64,000 nucleotides of DNA from Agrobacterium arsenijevicii (GCA_000949895.1 JWIT01000007.1:124001-188000), one strand, 5' to 3'; positions 8,818-17,595 are shown, numbered from the stretch's first letter. A program made the numbers and translations. The notes: generated by a model not told the origin, from the sequence alone.

Positions 8818-9363
8818 TCAGTCCAGCGAATGATAACGCCCGTTTTGATAGACCAGCGAATGTCCGGAGCCGAGGCGGATCGCCTCGACCTTGCCGATGA
8901 CGATGACGTGGCTGTGCCGCTCGATCGCCTCCTCGATGGTGCAGTCGATCGCGGCAACGGCATCTTCGAGAATAGGCGCGCCGCTCGCCAGTCGGGTCCA
9001 TTCCGCGCCGCGATAACGATCAACTCCCTTCAGGCCGCCGATGCCGGCAAACTGGTTAGCGACGAACTGATGGTTCGGGCCGATAATGTTCACCGCGAAA
9101 TGACCGAAACGCTCGACGACAGGCCATGTGGACGAGGAGCGGTTGAGCGCAACCAGAATTCTCGGCGGATCGACCGACAAAGCGGTGGCGGATGTTACAG
9201 TCGCTCCCGTGCGCGCCTCACCCTCACCTGCCGTGATCACGCTGACGCCGCCGCCCAGCGTTCTGAGCGCCGCCTTCAGGCTGTCGGCATCCGCCGCCCT
9301 GCCGGAGACGGGATCGCGAAGATTGATGAATTGTTGATCCTTGGCCGCATATTGCAATGTCAT
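8818..9363 (-). CDS. Flavin reductase (NAD(P)H:FMN oxidoreductase, HpaC/DszD type)
   Basis: This 181-residue flavin reductase-like domain protein has the family's typical early segment SLKAALRTLGGGVSVITAG and the flavin-binding TSATALSVDPPRILVALNRSSSTWPVV. FAVNIIGPNHQFVANQFAG and the late EAIERHSHVIVIGKVEAI follow, where His normally contacts NADH or flavin. It would provide reduced FMN to two-component monooxygenases. It is the only flavin reductase in the window, against eight LLM and up to three DszC-type enzymes. A good CAGGAG site precedes the ATG at 9363. The shared element (9432-9455) lies about 69 bp upstream. It is the first gene of an operon with the short DszC-like gene. Confidence 0.9.
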   Translation of the reverse strand: MTLQYAAKDQQFINLRDPVSGRAADADSLKAALRTLGGGVSVITAGEGEARTGATVTSATALSVDPPRILVALNRSSSTWPVVERFGHFAVNIIGPNHQFVANQFAGIGGLKGVDRYRGAEWTRLASGAPILEDAVAAIDCTIEEAIERHSHVIVIGKVEAIRLGSGHSLVYQNGRYHSLD

Positions 9364-9431
9364 CGGTCGCTCCTGAAAACAGCTGATTGTTCAATAGTTA
9401 GCAGCGGCGGCGGGGCGTGAAATAGACATCG

Positions 9432-9460
9432 TTTTCCATAATATTTATATTCTATGGAAA
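9432..9460. promoter_or_regulatory. Shared organosulfur element, copy 2 (with perfect dyad)
   Basis: This copy begins TTTTCCATAA and continues to TATTCTAT by 9455. It contains a perfect inverted repeat, TTTCCATA at 9433-9440 and TATGGAAA at 9453-9460, with a 12-bp spacer. It lies about 69 bp before the flavin reductase start. It is the best evidence that the shared element is a dyad operator. Confidence 0.6.
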
Positions 9461-9558
9461 TAATGTTTTATATGCTGCTCTCCCGTGGACGCTCCGCCGA
9501 ATGACGTCCATCGGAAATGCGAACCGGAAGACAGGGCCGCCTGCCTTCCGGCGATTGA

Positions 9559-10728
9559 TCACGAGCCAGACACCAGCTTAACGTTGCCGCCATGCCCGCC
9601 GCCGCCGAAAACCTGTTTTGTGCCGAAAGACGAGCGGATCTGGTTGCGCGGTCCGCCAAGTCCGATTTCCGGAAACAGCAGCTCGGATATCCGATAGGCT
9701 TCCTCCAGATGCGGATAACCGGAGGCGATGACGGTATCGATGCCCAACGCCTGATATTCCCTGAGCCGCGCTGCAACCGTTTTCGGCGAGCCGACCAGCG
9801 CGGTGCCCGCTCCCGAACGGACAAGCCCGATGCCTGCCCACAGGTTCGGAGAGACTTCAAGCTGGTCACGCCGGCCGTTGTGCAGCGCCCGCATCCTTGC
9901 CTGCCCGACGGAATCCGACGCCTTGGAGAAGGCCTCCTGAGCAGAGGCAATGGTCTCATCGGAAAGTTTTGAAATCAGCCTGTCGGCATCGGCCCAGGCT
10001 TCCTCGTCGGTTTCGCGCACGATGAAATGCAGGCGAATACCGAAGGTGACCTCCCGGCCCTTTTTGGCGGCGGCGGCACGAACCTTGGCGATTTTTTCAC
10101 CAACCTGTGCCGGTGGCTCGCCCCAGGTCAGATATTTGTCGGTGATACCGGCGGAAAACTCGATGCCGGCATCGGAAGAACCACCGAAATAAAGCGGCGG
10201 GCGTGGTTCCTGCACCGGCGGCAGGCCGAGCCTCGCATCCTGCGCCTTGATGTATTTGCCGTCGAGGCTCCCCTTGCCGGTTTCGATCAGCGAATTGAAC
10301 AGCTGGAAGAACTCGTCGGCGTGATCGTAACGCTCGTCATGCGGCAGGAAGATGCCGTCGCCGGCCAGTTCCTGCGCGCTGCCGCCCACCACGATGTTGA
10401 GGAGCAGCCGGCCGTTGGAAACACGGTCGAGCGTGGAGGCCAGCCGCGCGTAATAGGCTGGCGAGGCGACGCCCGGACGGATGGCGACGAGGAATTTCAG
10501 CTTCTCGGTATAGGCGGCGAGATTGGCCGCGAGGATGAAGGATTCTTCGCAGGCGACACCGGTGGGAATGAGCACGCCGGAATAACCGAGCCGATCCGCA
10601 GCCTGTGCTATTTCCCGGAAATATCCGGGATCGGCCGGACGCGAAAGATCGTCGGAGCCAAGATAGCTGCCATCGCCTGAGGTGGGTATGAACCACAGAA
10701 AATCGAGTGGTTTGTCAGCTGTGCTCAT
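9559..10728 (-). CDS. ssuD: FMNH2-dependent alkanesulfonate monooxygenase
   Basis: This 389-residue LLM enzyme cleaves alkanesulfonates to sulfite and an aldehyde, using reduced [18 protein letters not shown] opens the protein. [14 protein letters not shown] carries Cys60, the counterpart of the conserved Cys54 of E. coli Ssu[25 protein letters not shown] and NIVVGGS are the family's flavin-binding core, and [14 protein letters not shown] follows. The C-terminus is Gly-rich (GGGGHGGNV). The start at 10728 has AAGGA seven bases upstream; the longer reading has no site. No ssuABC transporter genes are adjacent, so sulfonates must enter by another system. A small gene 172 bp upstream on the same strand may share its promoter. 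Confidence 0.92.
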   Translation of the reverse strand: MSTADKPLDFLWFIPTSGDGSYLGSDDLSRPADPGYFREIAQAADRLGYSGVLIPTGVACEESFILAANLAAYTEKLKFLVAIRPGVASPAYYARLASTLDRVSNGRLLLNIVVGGSAQELAGDGIFLPHDERYDHADEFFQLFNSLIETGKGSLDGKYIKAQDARLGLPPVQEPRPPLYFGGSSDAGIEFSAGITDKYLTWGEPPAQVGEKIAKVRAAAAKKGREVTFGIRLHFIVRETDEEAWADADRLISKLSDETIASAQEAFSKASDSVGQARMRALHNGRRDQLEVSPNLWAGIGLVRSGAGTALVGSPKTVAARLREYQALGIDTVIASGYPHLEEAYRISELLFPEIGLGGPRNQIRSSFGTKQVFGGGGHGGNVKLVSGS

Positions 10729-10900
10729 CGACAGGTCCTTTGCAATCCGCCCACCGGGCAATTCGGCTTGATGATAAAAGGGTAACCGGTTCCCCGGCGC
10801 GGTTAAGAAATTTTGTTCCAATTTCCCTGCGGCAAGGAGAGTTTATCTCCACGGGGAAAGCGGCGCTTCGAAGGGAAACCAGGCCATCTTCGCCGGGGCG

Positions 10901-11098
10901 CTAGAGGACCGGATAAAGGCCGAGCATCGCGAAATTCATCTCGCAGATCTCTTCCCGCTCGAGCTCGAGATCGCTTTTCTCCTGCCGGATGCGCCCGGAA
11001 TGATCCAGCGGATGAAGTTTGCCCTGCTCATCCCCGCGCGGACGGCGCCGGGCCAAACCGAACAGATCGGAAGTAAACGCATGAAGTCCCTGCGGCAT
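10901..11098 (-). CDS. Small hypothetical protein upstream of ssuD
   Basis: This 65-residue product is charged: DLFGLARRRPRGDEQ, then SGRIRQEKSDLELEREEI, ending NFAMLGLYPVL. I do not recognise it. The case for a real gene is a very strong ribosome site (AAAGGAGG five bases before the ATG) and its place 59 bp downstream of a shared element (11157-11180) that otherwise has no nearby leftward gene. It could be a leader-type or regulatory peptide for ssuD, or a conserved rhizobial small protein. It has no membrane segment or cysteine. Confidence 0.55.
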   Translation of the reverse strand: MPQGLHAFTSDLFGLARRRPRGDEQGKLHPLDHSGRIRQEKSDLELEREEICEMNFAMLGLYPVL

Positions 11099-11156
11099 GT
11101 GAGCCTCCTTTGGTCAACTCGCTCTATCCTCCGGCGGCCGCCCAAAATGGTCAATA

Positions 11157-11180
11157 TTTTCCATAAAATTACTATTCTAT
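11157..11180. promoter_or_regulatory. Shared organosulfur element, copy 3
   Basis: This copy begins TTTTCCATAA and ends TATTCTAT, differing from copy 2 only in the middle. The two agree at 21 of 24 positions by eye. It is 59 bp upstream of the small gene at 10901-11098 and so probably serves that gene and ssuD. Confidence 0.55.
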
Positions 11181-11308
11181 AATTGCTGGATCACCGGCAA
11201 ATGTGGACTAAGGTTACGGCAGCGGGAAAAATTCCGTTTCAAACCACCCGGAACGACATGCCCGTGGACTTCAAAGGTTGCGGTTCATCGTCAGCGAGAA
11301 ATATCCGC

Positions 11309-11926
11309 TCAACGCGCACCGGCATCGCCCTGAAGATGCGCGCCGTGTATCGCGGGCAATCCGCGCATTCTCGATCTGGTGACGGTCGTTTCAGATGCTT
11401 CTTTCAGGCGTTCGAAAAGTGCATACCCCTCGGGCCAGCGGCCGAAACCTGCAGCAATGTTGATATGTCCGACCGCGCCGAGATTGACGAGATCGCTTCC
11501 CCAGTTGCCGGCGGTGCACGCCAGCTCTTCCGGGTTCATATAGGGGTCGTTCATGCTGCCCACGACGAGACTGGGGAAGGCGAGCGGCGCTTGCGGATAT
11601 GCGCCGAACCGGACGATACAGGGATGCATCGCCTCCACCCGGTCGAGATGGGCGGGTGCCACCAGAAGCGCGCCCCTGATTTTGGCGGCCACGGGCCGTG
11701 ACGCCATATTCGCGACCAGCAGGCAACCGAGGCTGTGGGCGACAATATAGGCGCTTTCGGTCGTAGCGAGTGCCACTTCCAGACGATCGAGCCAATCTTC
11801 AAGAACCGGGCACTCCCAGTTCTCCTGATCGACCAGCCGCGCCTGCGGATCATCCAGCAGCCAATGCCTTTGCCAATGTCCCTCGTCCGAACCGTTGAGG
11901 CCGGGAACAATCAAGGTGGTACACAT
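11309..11926 (-). CDS. RBBP9/YdeN-family alpha/beta hydrolase
   Basis: This 205-residue serine hydrolase opens with LIVPGLNGSDEGHWQRHW, the hallmark of the RBBP9/YdeN family. The nucleophile is Ser65 in AHSLG. The acid is probably the Asp in VVGSMNDPYM and the base the His in GAVGHINIAAGFGRWPEG. It is cytoplasmic, with no signal peptide. The last 25 residues (VTRSRMRGLPAIHGAHL...) extend beyond the usual domain. It is expressed leftward from the region shared with the SsuD-like gene at 12304. A role in hydrolysing an ester or thioester made by the sulfur enzymes is possible but not shown. Confidence 0.88.
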   Translation of the reverse strand: MCTTLIVPGLNGSDEGHWQRHWLLDDPQARLVDQENWECPVLEDWLDRLEVALATTESAYIVAHSLGCLLVANMASRPVAAKIRGALLVAPAHLDRVEAMHPCIVRFGAYPQAPLAFPSLVVGSMNDPYMNPEELACTAGNWGSDLVNLGAVGHINIAAGFGRWPEGYALFERLKEASETTVTRSRMRGLPAIHGAHLQGDAGAR

Positions 11927-12303
11927 GCCTACTCCGTGGTTTGCGGGCGGTGTATGCCAAGAATGGTGAATTTCACGATTTTAGTCGACTATTACCGTGC
12001 TCAGCTTTTCCGGACTCAGGAAAAATTGATCCGAACAATATCGGCAACGCAGAAAATACTTTCTCCATAGCGACTTCAGTACCGCTCAGGGGGAATCGCA
12101 TACTCAAATATTTTCTATGGAATATATATTCATTATAGAGCGCAGGCGCGGAAAGCTTTTCCTCTGCCGCGCCCCAAAAGAAACGCCGCTGCTTGGTCGG
12201 GCCACCGCCGGTTTGTCATTCTCGCACTATGGGAGGCTTGCGCCTCTCGAACCCAAAATGGCCAGTGCCAAACCTCGGCAAGGCCGTTCCACCGCGACAT
12301 AAC
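11927..12303. other. Divergent intergenic region between the hydrolase and the SsuD-like gene
   Basis: This 377-bp region carries the shared element at 12111-12134 in a very AT-rich stretch (12100-12140). In-frame upstream codons of the SsuD-like gene begin at 12193 but have no ribosome site or family similarity. No other gene was seen. Confidence 0.55.
12111..12134. promoter_or_regulatory. Shared organosulfur element, copy 4
   Basis: This copy begins TTTTCTATGG and continues through ATATATTC. It matches the shared pattern at T1-C5, A7, T8, A12, T17-C21. It lies about 170 bp from the rightward and 185 bp from the leftward start, further than the other copies. Confidence 0.45.
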
Positions 12304-13395
12304 ATGAAAACTCAGGCGGATAATGTGAGCAGCACGAGCGAATTTCTCTGGTACATCCCCAATGACGTCAAGGCCGGTCACCGGGGCGATGCCGTCAGCG
12401 AAAACCATAACAGCCTCGATACCTTGACCAGCCATGCCAGGGCGCTGGAAAACCACGGCTGGAAGGGCGCGTTGATCGGCACCGGCTGGGGGCGTCCGGA
12501 TACTTTCACGGTGGCGGCGGCGCTTACCGCGCGCACCACCACCTTCGAGCCGCTGATCGCCATCCGCCCCGGCTACTGGAAACCCGCCAATCTCGCATCG
12601 GCCGCCGCCACGCTCGATCAGCTTTCCGGCGGCCGGGTGCGGATCAATGTCGTCTCCGGCCGGGACGAGCTTTCGGCCTATGGCGACGAAGAAGGTGATC
12701 AGGCACAGCGTTATGCGCGCACGAAAGAGTTCATGCGGCTGGTGCGGCGGCTCTGGACCGAGGAAAATGTCACTTTCGATGGCGAGCATTTCCGAGTCAG
12801 GAACTCCACCGTCTCTCCGCGCATCACTGAACGCGCCGACAGGCCGCACCCCAAACTCTATTTCGGTGGTGCCTCCGAAGCTGCCGAACAGGTTGCCGCA
12901 ACCGAAGCCGATGTGCAGCTTTTCTGGGGCGAACCGCTTGCCGGCGTGCGCGAACGGATCGAACGGCTGAAGCACTTCAGTGAGACGCTCGGCCGCGACC
13001 TGCCACCGCTGCAATTCGGTTTGCGGATCACCACGCTGGTGCGCGAAACCACGGCCGAGGCATGGCACGATGCGGAAGCGAAGGTGGCCGAGATGGCTGC
13101 GAACAATGGCGTGCGCTGGAACGATCATCTGCAAGGGGTCGCGGTCGGCCAGCGTCGCCTGCTGGATCTGCACAGGCAGAGCGATGTGCTGGACGATAAT
13201 CTCTACACCGCGCCCGGCAAATTCGGCGGCGGCGGTGCCGCAACGACATGGCTCGTCGGTTCGGCGGAAGATGTCGCAGCTTCTCTTCGCAAATACCGCG
13301 CGCTTGGCATCACCCATTTCGTGCTTTCCGACACGCCATATCTTCAGGAGATTGAACGGCAGGGCGACAGGCTTTTACCGCTACTGCGAGACTGA
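12304..13395 (+). CDS. SsuD-like LLM flavin monooxygenase
   Basis: This 363-residue protein is an alkanesulfonate monooxygenase-type LLM enzyme: FLWYIPNDVKAGHRG, IAIRPGYWKPANLASAAATLDQLSGGRVRINVVSG and KLYFGGASEAAEQVAA follow the SsuD pattern. At the place of the conserved SsuD cysteine (PTGVACEE in the 9559 gene) it has GTGWGRPD, so the Cys is missing. That suggests a different substrate, perhaps another sulfonate or sulfone. The start at 12304 is chosen because upstream in-frame codons lack family similarity. It is divergent from the RBBP9-like hydrolase and converges with the DszC-like gene at 13453, with a stem-loop between them. Confidence 0.87.
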   Translation: MKTQADNVSSTSEFLWYIPNDVKAGHRGDAVSENHNSLDTLTSHARALENHGWKGALIGTGWGRPDTFTVAAALTARTTTFEPLIAIRPGYWKPANLASAAATLDQLSGGRVRINVVSGRDELSAYGDEEGDQAQRYARTKEFMRLVRRLWTEENVTFDGEHFRVRNSTVSPRITERADRPHPKLYFGGASEAAEQVAATEADVQLFWGEPLAGVRERIERLKHFSETLGRDLPPLQFGLRITTLVRETTAEAWHDAEAKVAEMAANNGVRWNDHLQGVAVGQRRLLDLHRQSDVLDDNLYTAPGKFGGGGAATTWLVGSAEDVAASLRKYRALGITHFVLSDTPYLQEIERQGDRLLPLLRD

Positions 13396-13412
13396 TGCGG
13401 ACGGCGTCAACA

Positions 13413-13440
13413 TGGGCGGCCTGCCGAGCAAAGCCGCCCA
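13413..13440. terminator. Stem-loop between convergent genes
   Basis: TGGGCGGC (13413-13420) pairs perfectly with GCCGCCCA (13433-13440) across a 12-base loop. It lies between the ends of the SsuD-like and DszC-like genes and could stop transcription from both sides. No clear T-run follows, so it is a weak terminator call. Confidence 0.4.
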
Positions 13441-13452
13441 TATCTTCTAGGG

Positions 13453-14631
13453 TCAGCCGCCGACAGCCTTGATGCTCTGGCGGCCGAGGATGGTTCGGAT
13501 CATATGGCTTTGCGGCGCATGCGCCCTTGCCGTTATGGCGTCGCGGTGATGCCGCTCGAGATTGTAGTCTCGGCGAAGGCCGCGATTGCCGCCAAGCTCG
13601 AGCGCCAGATCGGTCACCGCCACCGCATTGTCGATCACCACATGGCGAACGGCCAGCGCATCCGTTCCCACCTTCTCACCCGCATCGATATCGCGGGCGA
13701 CAGAACCGAGCAAACGCCTGTTCGCCGCGAGGAGCACCTCGATCTGGCCGAGACCTTCCTGAATGCGCGGAATGGAGGATAACGGTGCGCCGAGGCTTGC
13801 CGGAACATGGCCCGTGAGGTGCCGCAACAGGGCGTCACGCGCGGAAAGCGCAACACCGTGGTAGACGGAGGCGAGCAGCACGAAGAAATTGTAACCGTCT
13901 GCCTCATCCCGCCGCAACGGCTCATCCGCCGGCTGTTCGGCAACGAGATCGGCAAGCGGCACCTTCACATCCTGAAGCACGAGATCGTCGCTTGCGGTGG
14001 CATACATTCCGGTCGCTTCCCATGCCTTTTCCCGGCCGATGCCCGGCGCATCAAGCGGGACCAGAAGTTGGATCAGGCGCGGTACCTCTTCCGTCGTGAC
14101 GGCAAGTACAATCGCCCATTTCAGACCCGGCAAGCCGGTGACGAAGCTCTTGCGGCCATTGACCACCCAGAAATCACCCTCGATCCGCGCCGTTGTTTCC
14201 GGCAGGCCACCATGAGCAGGTGATCCGATGCCCGGTTCGGCCTGCGCATTGTTCAAAAGCGCCGGCTCCCTGCTGTTAGCAGCCAATACCTTTGCCGCAA
14301 GTGCTGCCGGCCACTTGCCGCGCCGGATTGCGGCATGAACGCTGTAATGCATGGCAAGGATGAGGGCTGTGGATGGATCGCCCTTGGCAATGGCCGCGAT
14401 GACGGCATGCGCCGTTTCCATGCCCTCCCCCCAACCGCCATCCTTTTCAGCCGTCACAAGTCCGAGCAGTCCCGATTTGAAAAGCGCCTCGAAATTGCCG
14501 GCGGCGAATTCGCCGCTTTTGTCATGGTCTGCCGCAGTCAGGCTGAAACCTTCGGCGAGCGCGGTTGCGACGGCAACGGGGCTGGATGACTGCTCCAGCG
14601 GGCGGGGAACAGCGGATAAAGCGCCGCTCAT
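13453..14631 (-). CDS. DszC/SfnC-type acyl-CoA dehydrogenase-fold monooxygenase
   Basis: This 392-residue flavoprotein has the acyl-CoA dehydrogenase fold. VAVATALAEGFSLTAADHDKSGEF, LFKSGLLGLVTAEKDGGWGEGMETA, WVVNGRKSFVTGLPG and the C-terminal NLERHHRDAITARAHAP resemble DszC/SfnC enzymes, which use reduced flavin and oxygen to oxidise thioethers or sulfones, more than CoA-specific dehydrogenases. No catalytic Glu motif of the ordinary dehydrogenases (YEGTSE) is visible. Its ATG overlaps the stop of the upstream DszB-like gene (ATGA), so the two are translationally coupled. That pairing of a DszC-type oxygenase with a DszB-type desulfinase argues for a joint pathway. Confidence 0.82.
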   Translation of the reverse strand: MSGALSAVPRPLEQSSSPVAVATALAEGFSLTAADHDKSGEFAAGNFEALFKSGLLGLVTAEKDGGWGEGMETAHAVIAAIAKGDPSTALILAMHYSVHAAIRRGKWPAALAAKVLAANSREPALLNNAQAEPGIGSPAHGGLPETTARIEGDFWVVNGRKSFVTGLPGLKWAIVLAVTTEEVPRLIQLLVPLDAPGIGREKAWEATGMYATASDDLVLQDVKVPLADLVAEQPADEPLRRDEADGYNFFVLLASVYHGVALSARDALLRHLTGHVPASLGAPLSSIPRIQEGLGQIEVLLAANRRLLGSVARDIDAGEKVGTDALAVRHVVIDNAVAVTDLALELGGNRGLRRDYNLERHHRDAITARAHAPQSHMIRTILGRQSIKAVGG

Positions 14632-15659
14632 GCCACCGCCCTTTCACTGGCCGTGACGAAACGGTCGTCGATCCATGCACCGAGATCGAAGTCGTTTTCA
14701 AGGAAGCCCCATTGATGCAGGAAATCCTTATAATGGCCGACAGCGGCAACGAGGTCCGCATCAAGGCCGAGGCCAAGATGGCGGTGAACATCCGGGCCGT
14801 TGGCGGCGAGAACCTGCTCTTCGGTCGCACCCGCTTCACGCGCGATGAAACGGCGGGTCTCTTCCGGATGCTGCTCTGCCCAGAGCGAGGCTTTGGCAAT
14901 GGCGGCAACCAGCCGCTCCACCAGATCGGGGCGCTCATCGGCAAGCCGACCGTCGACCGTCAGCACGCGGGGAGAGCCGGAGTTGATGCGTATCTTCGGG
15001 TCGGGGTGAAAACCGAATTCCGCCACCTGCACGGCGCCGATCAGGTTCGCGGCGGCGATACCGGCAGTACCCTTGACGAAAATCGCATCGACCTCACCCC
15101 GCAACAGCGCGATGATCTCCTCACCGAACGATTGTCGCCGCTTCAGGCCGAAAAGGGATGGTCCCTCCTGTGTCGCCAGCACGGAATCCTTGATGACGAT
15201 ATCCTTCAGCTCGATATCCTCGACCTTCAGCCCCTCTAGCGAAAGCGCCGAAACGATGCCCTTCAATGCTGTCGCTCGCATGAAATCGACAATGCCATCA
15301 GGTCTGCGCGGCACACCGAAACGCCGGCCGGCGAGATCGGCAAGCGAGCGGATGCCGGTTTCCGGCAGGGTGATGATTGCCTGAAACTCATCCGTCCAGG
15401 TAATGCCAATGAGCCGCGTATTGCGCCCTTCCGAGCGGGCGCGAATGGGCGGGACATTGCCACCATGGCGGAAGGACCATTCCAGCGTGTGGTTGAAATG
15501 GCTCTGCCGAACGGAGCGATCCGGCGAATCGATGATGGATTTCAGCGCGATGCCGACCTCCTCGAAGGTCTGCCCGAGATAACCGAGCTGCGCCGCCAGC
15601 CCCACGGGGGTGGGCACCGGGCAACGGGTGTACCAGATTTCAGAAAGTGTCGTGCTCAT
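14628..15659 (-). CDS. DszB-like desulfinase family protein (SsuA/DszB fold)
   Basis: This 343-residue protein would normally be called a sulfonate-binding ABC receptor, but it has no signal peptide. It instead carries the catalytic residues of DszB, the 2'-hydroxybiphenyl-2-sulfinate desulfinase. Cys13 in YTRCPVP matches DszB Cys27 in YSNCPVP. His54, Arg64 and Gly67 in HFNHTLEWSFRHGG keep the spacing of DszB His60, Arg70 and Gly73. TRLIGIT and the C-terminal GFLENDFDLGAWIDDRF also follow DszB. It would release sulfite from an organic sulfinate in the cytoplasm. Start 15659 is the first codon consistent with the family. It is coupled to the DszC-like gene and lies 112 bp after the binding-protein gene. 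Substrate unknown. Confidence 0.8.
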   Translation of the reverse strand: MSTTLSEIWYTRCPVPTPVGLAAQLGYLGQTFEEVGIALKSIIDSPDRSVRQSHFNHTLEWSFRHGGNVPPIRARSEGRNTRLIGITWTDEFQAIITLPETGIRSLADLAGRRFGVPRRPDGIVDFMRATALKGIVSALSLEGLKVEDIELKDIVIKDSVLATQEGPSLFGLKRRQSFGEEIIALLRGEVDAIFVKGTAGIAAANLIGAVQVAEFGFHPDPKIRINSGSPRVLTVDGRLADERPDLVERLVAAIAKASLWAEQHPEETRRFIAREAGATEEQVLAANGPDVHRHLGLGLDADLVAAVGHYKDFLHQWGFLENDFDLGAWIDDRFVTASERAVA

Positions 15660-15771
15660 GGCTTTGGCCTCGATGAAAACGATGGCACCAGAAAGTGATG
15701 CTGAGGTGCCTGTCGACGAAAGGGGGACGTCCCGGCCCGCCGCAAAAGGCGGGCCGGATTTGGCAAGGCGA

Positions 15772-17379
15772 TCAGGATGCGGCGATATGCGCAAAAGCGA
15801 GGCTGCCCGCCACACCTTCCGCGCCGATGGTGTGATCGGCAATGCGCTTGTTGAAGATGGTGATTTCCGGTGCCGCGACGATATCGATGGCCGGCACGTC
15901 CTCGACGAGGATCTGCTGGATTTCCTTCCACTGCGCGACGCGCTTGTCCGGATCGATCTCGATGGCAGCGGCTTCGAGAAGCGCATCCACCTTGGGATTG
16001 CTGTAGGCCGCGCCATTGGAGAAGGGCACGCCCTTCTTGAAGTTCTTCGACCAATAGAGCCGCTGTACGCCAACGGTCGGGTCGAAGAGATTGCTCATGC
16101 CCTCATAGGCAAAATCGAAATCGCGATCCGTGTAGATGCGCTTGGTATAGGTGGCGAAATCCTGCGTCCGCACCGTCACATCCACGCCGACCTTTGCCAG
16201 CGCCTGGCGGATATAATCCGCGCCGCGCGGGTAAGCCTCGGTGCTCGGCACGTAATCCAGATTGAGCTTGAAGCGGATGCCATCCGCGCCGCGCTTGTAT
16301 CCCGCCTCGTCCAGCAATGCTTCCGCCGCCTTCAGATCGATCGGATAGGTCTTCAGATCCGCGACGAACCATTTTGAGAGCTTCGGATTGATCGGCCCGG
16401 TGATCGTCGCGCCATAGCCGTAATTGACCGTGTTGAAGATGACGTTGCGGTCGATCACATGCGCGAAGGCGCGGCGCACGCGCACATCTTTGAACACATC
16501 CTTTTCGAGATTGAACTCCACACGGCTGACGGAATTCGAATATTGATATCCGTTCGTCTCGAAGCCAAGGCTCGGCAGCTCCTTCAGGCGGTCGAGATCG
16601 CTATAGGCGACCGGCGTGCTGGGGGCGAGATCGATCTCGCCGGTTTCGATCGCAATCGCCCGGGCCGAAGCATCCGGAATGAAGCGGACGATAAGCTTGT
16701 CGAGATAAGGCCGCGGCGCATCCCAGTAATCGGCATTGCGCTCAAAAACGATATGGCTGCCGCGCACCCATTCCTTAAACTTGAACGGGCCGGTGCCGAT
16801 CGGCGCGAGATTGACCGGGTTTTCAGTGATTTTCGTGCCTTCATAAAGATGCTTGGGCACGACAGGGGTTTCGGCGGAGGCAAGCGCCGTTATCAGATAA
16901 GGCGCAGGCTTGGAAAGAACCAGAACCGCCGTCAGATCGTCCGGCGTCTCGACGCTGGTGAGGTTCAGGAACGTATTGCGTCCGCGCGGATGCACTTCCT
17001 TGATGGTGTTGATGGAAAAGGCCACATCGGCGGATGTGAAGGGCTTGCCGTCGTGCCACTTCACGCCGGGCCTGAGATTAAAGGTGTAACGCAGGCCATC
17101 CGCGCTCACATCCCATGATTTTGCCAGAAGCGGTTTGGGATTGAGGTCGAAATCATAGGTCAGCAGCCCTTCGGTGACCTTGGGCGATATGTAGACGGAA
17201 TTATAGGCCGTGTGCGCGATCGTCGTCAGAACCGGCGGTTCCGATGAGATGAGCAGGGTGGCCGTGCCGCCGCTTGCCGGCTCGGCCGCGCGGAGCTGCA
17301 GCCCCGGCAAAGACACTACGCCAAGCGCTACCGACGCCAGCAGAAATCCACGCCGCGTCGTCTGGTTGAAAACAGTCAT
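15772..17379 (-). CDS. Peptide/opine-type ABC transporter substrate-binding protein (family 5)
   Basis: This 535-residue periplasmic receptor has a twin-arginine-like signal (TTRRGFLLASVALG, cleavage near LRAAEP). Family 5 landmarks are PKVTEGLLTYDFDLNPKPLLAKSWDVS, YTFNLRPGVKWHDGKPFTSADVAFS and the late GMSNLFDPTVGVQRLYWS. The latter is nearly shared with the proteins at 26355 and 28782, showing that the three are paralogs. The start at 17379 has AAGGAGAG upstream; a longer reading lacks a site and has no signal. It is divergent from a complete permease/ATPase set (17650-21557) and precedes the DszB-like and DszC-like genes. The ligand is likely an organosulfur compound processed by them (inference). 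Confidence 0.9.
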   Translation of the reverse strand: MTVFNQTTRRGFLLASVALGVVSLPGLQLRAAEPASGGTATLLISSEPPVLTTIAHTAYNSVYISPKVTEGLLTYDFDLNPKPLLAKSWDVSADGLRYTFNLRPGVKWHDGKPFTSADVAFSINTIKEVHPRGRNTFLNLTSVETPDDLTAVLVLSKPAPYLITALASAETPVVPKHLYEGTKITENPVNLAPIGTGPFKFKEWVRGSHIVFERNADYWDAPRPYLDKLIVRFIPDASARAIAIETGEIDLAPSTPVAYSDLDRLKELPSLGFETNGYQYSNSVSRVEFNLEKDVFKDVRVRRAFAHVIDRNVIFNTVNYGYGATITGPINPKLSKWFVADLKTYPIDLKAAEALLDEAGYKRGADGIRFKLNLDYVPSTEAYPRGADYIRQALAKVGVDVTVRTQDFATYTKRIYTDRDFDFAYEGMSNLFDPTVGVQRLYWSKNFKKGVPFSNGAAYSNPKVDALLEAAAIEIDPDKRVAQWKEIQQILVEDVPAIDIVAAPEITIFNKRIADHTIGAEGVAGSLAFAHIAAS

Positions 17380-17571
17380 GCGATACCCTCTCCTTGATAG
17401 TTCCGGCCAAAACCCGGTGAAACTGAACAGCTGCGCTTCAGAAGAAGTTTGTTCCGCAAGACAGAGCGAGATTGGCACGAAGCACTAACAACACTCAATA
17501 ATAGGAATTTTCTTTTCTTTATGGCGCTATTTATCGTAAATTTCAGAAAATAATTCCATTACTCTTTGACA

Positions 17572-17595
17572 AATTCCATAAAATTAGTCAACTAA
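17572..17595. promoter_or_regulatory. Shared organosulfur element, copy 5
   Basis: This copy reads TTCCATAAAATTAGT and ends CTAA, agreeing with copy 3 at T3-A15 and C21-A23. It lies in the divergent region about 55 bp before the transporter operon start at 17650 and 193 bp from the binding-protein start. Confidence 0.5.

Noticed and set aside
11183..11701. 172-codon plus-strand frame
   Set aside because: It lies antisense to the RBBP9/YdeN hydrolase, whose serine-hydrolase motifs are clear, and has no family resemblance.
14628..15659. Reading of the DszB-like proteins as ordinary SsuA sulfonate receptors
   Set aside because: This would be the default annotation because the folds are related. 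The absence of any export signal and the full DszB catalytic set argue against it, though it is not excluded.
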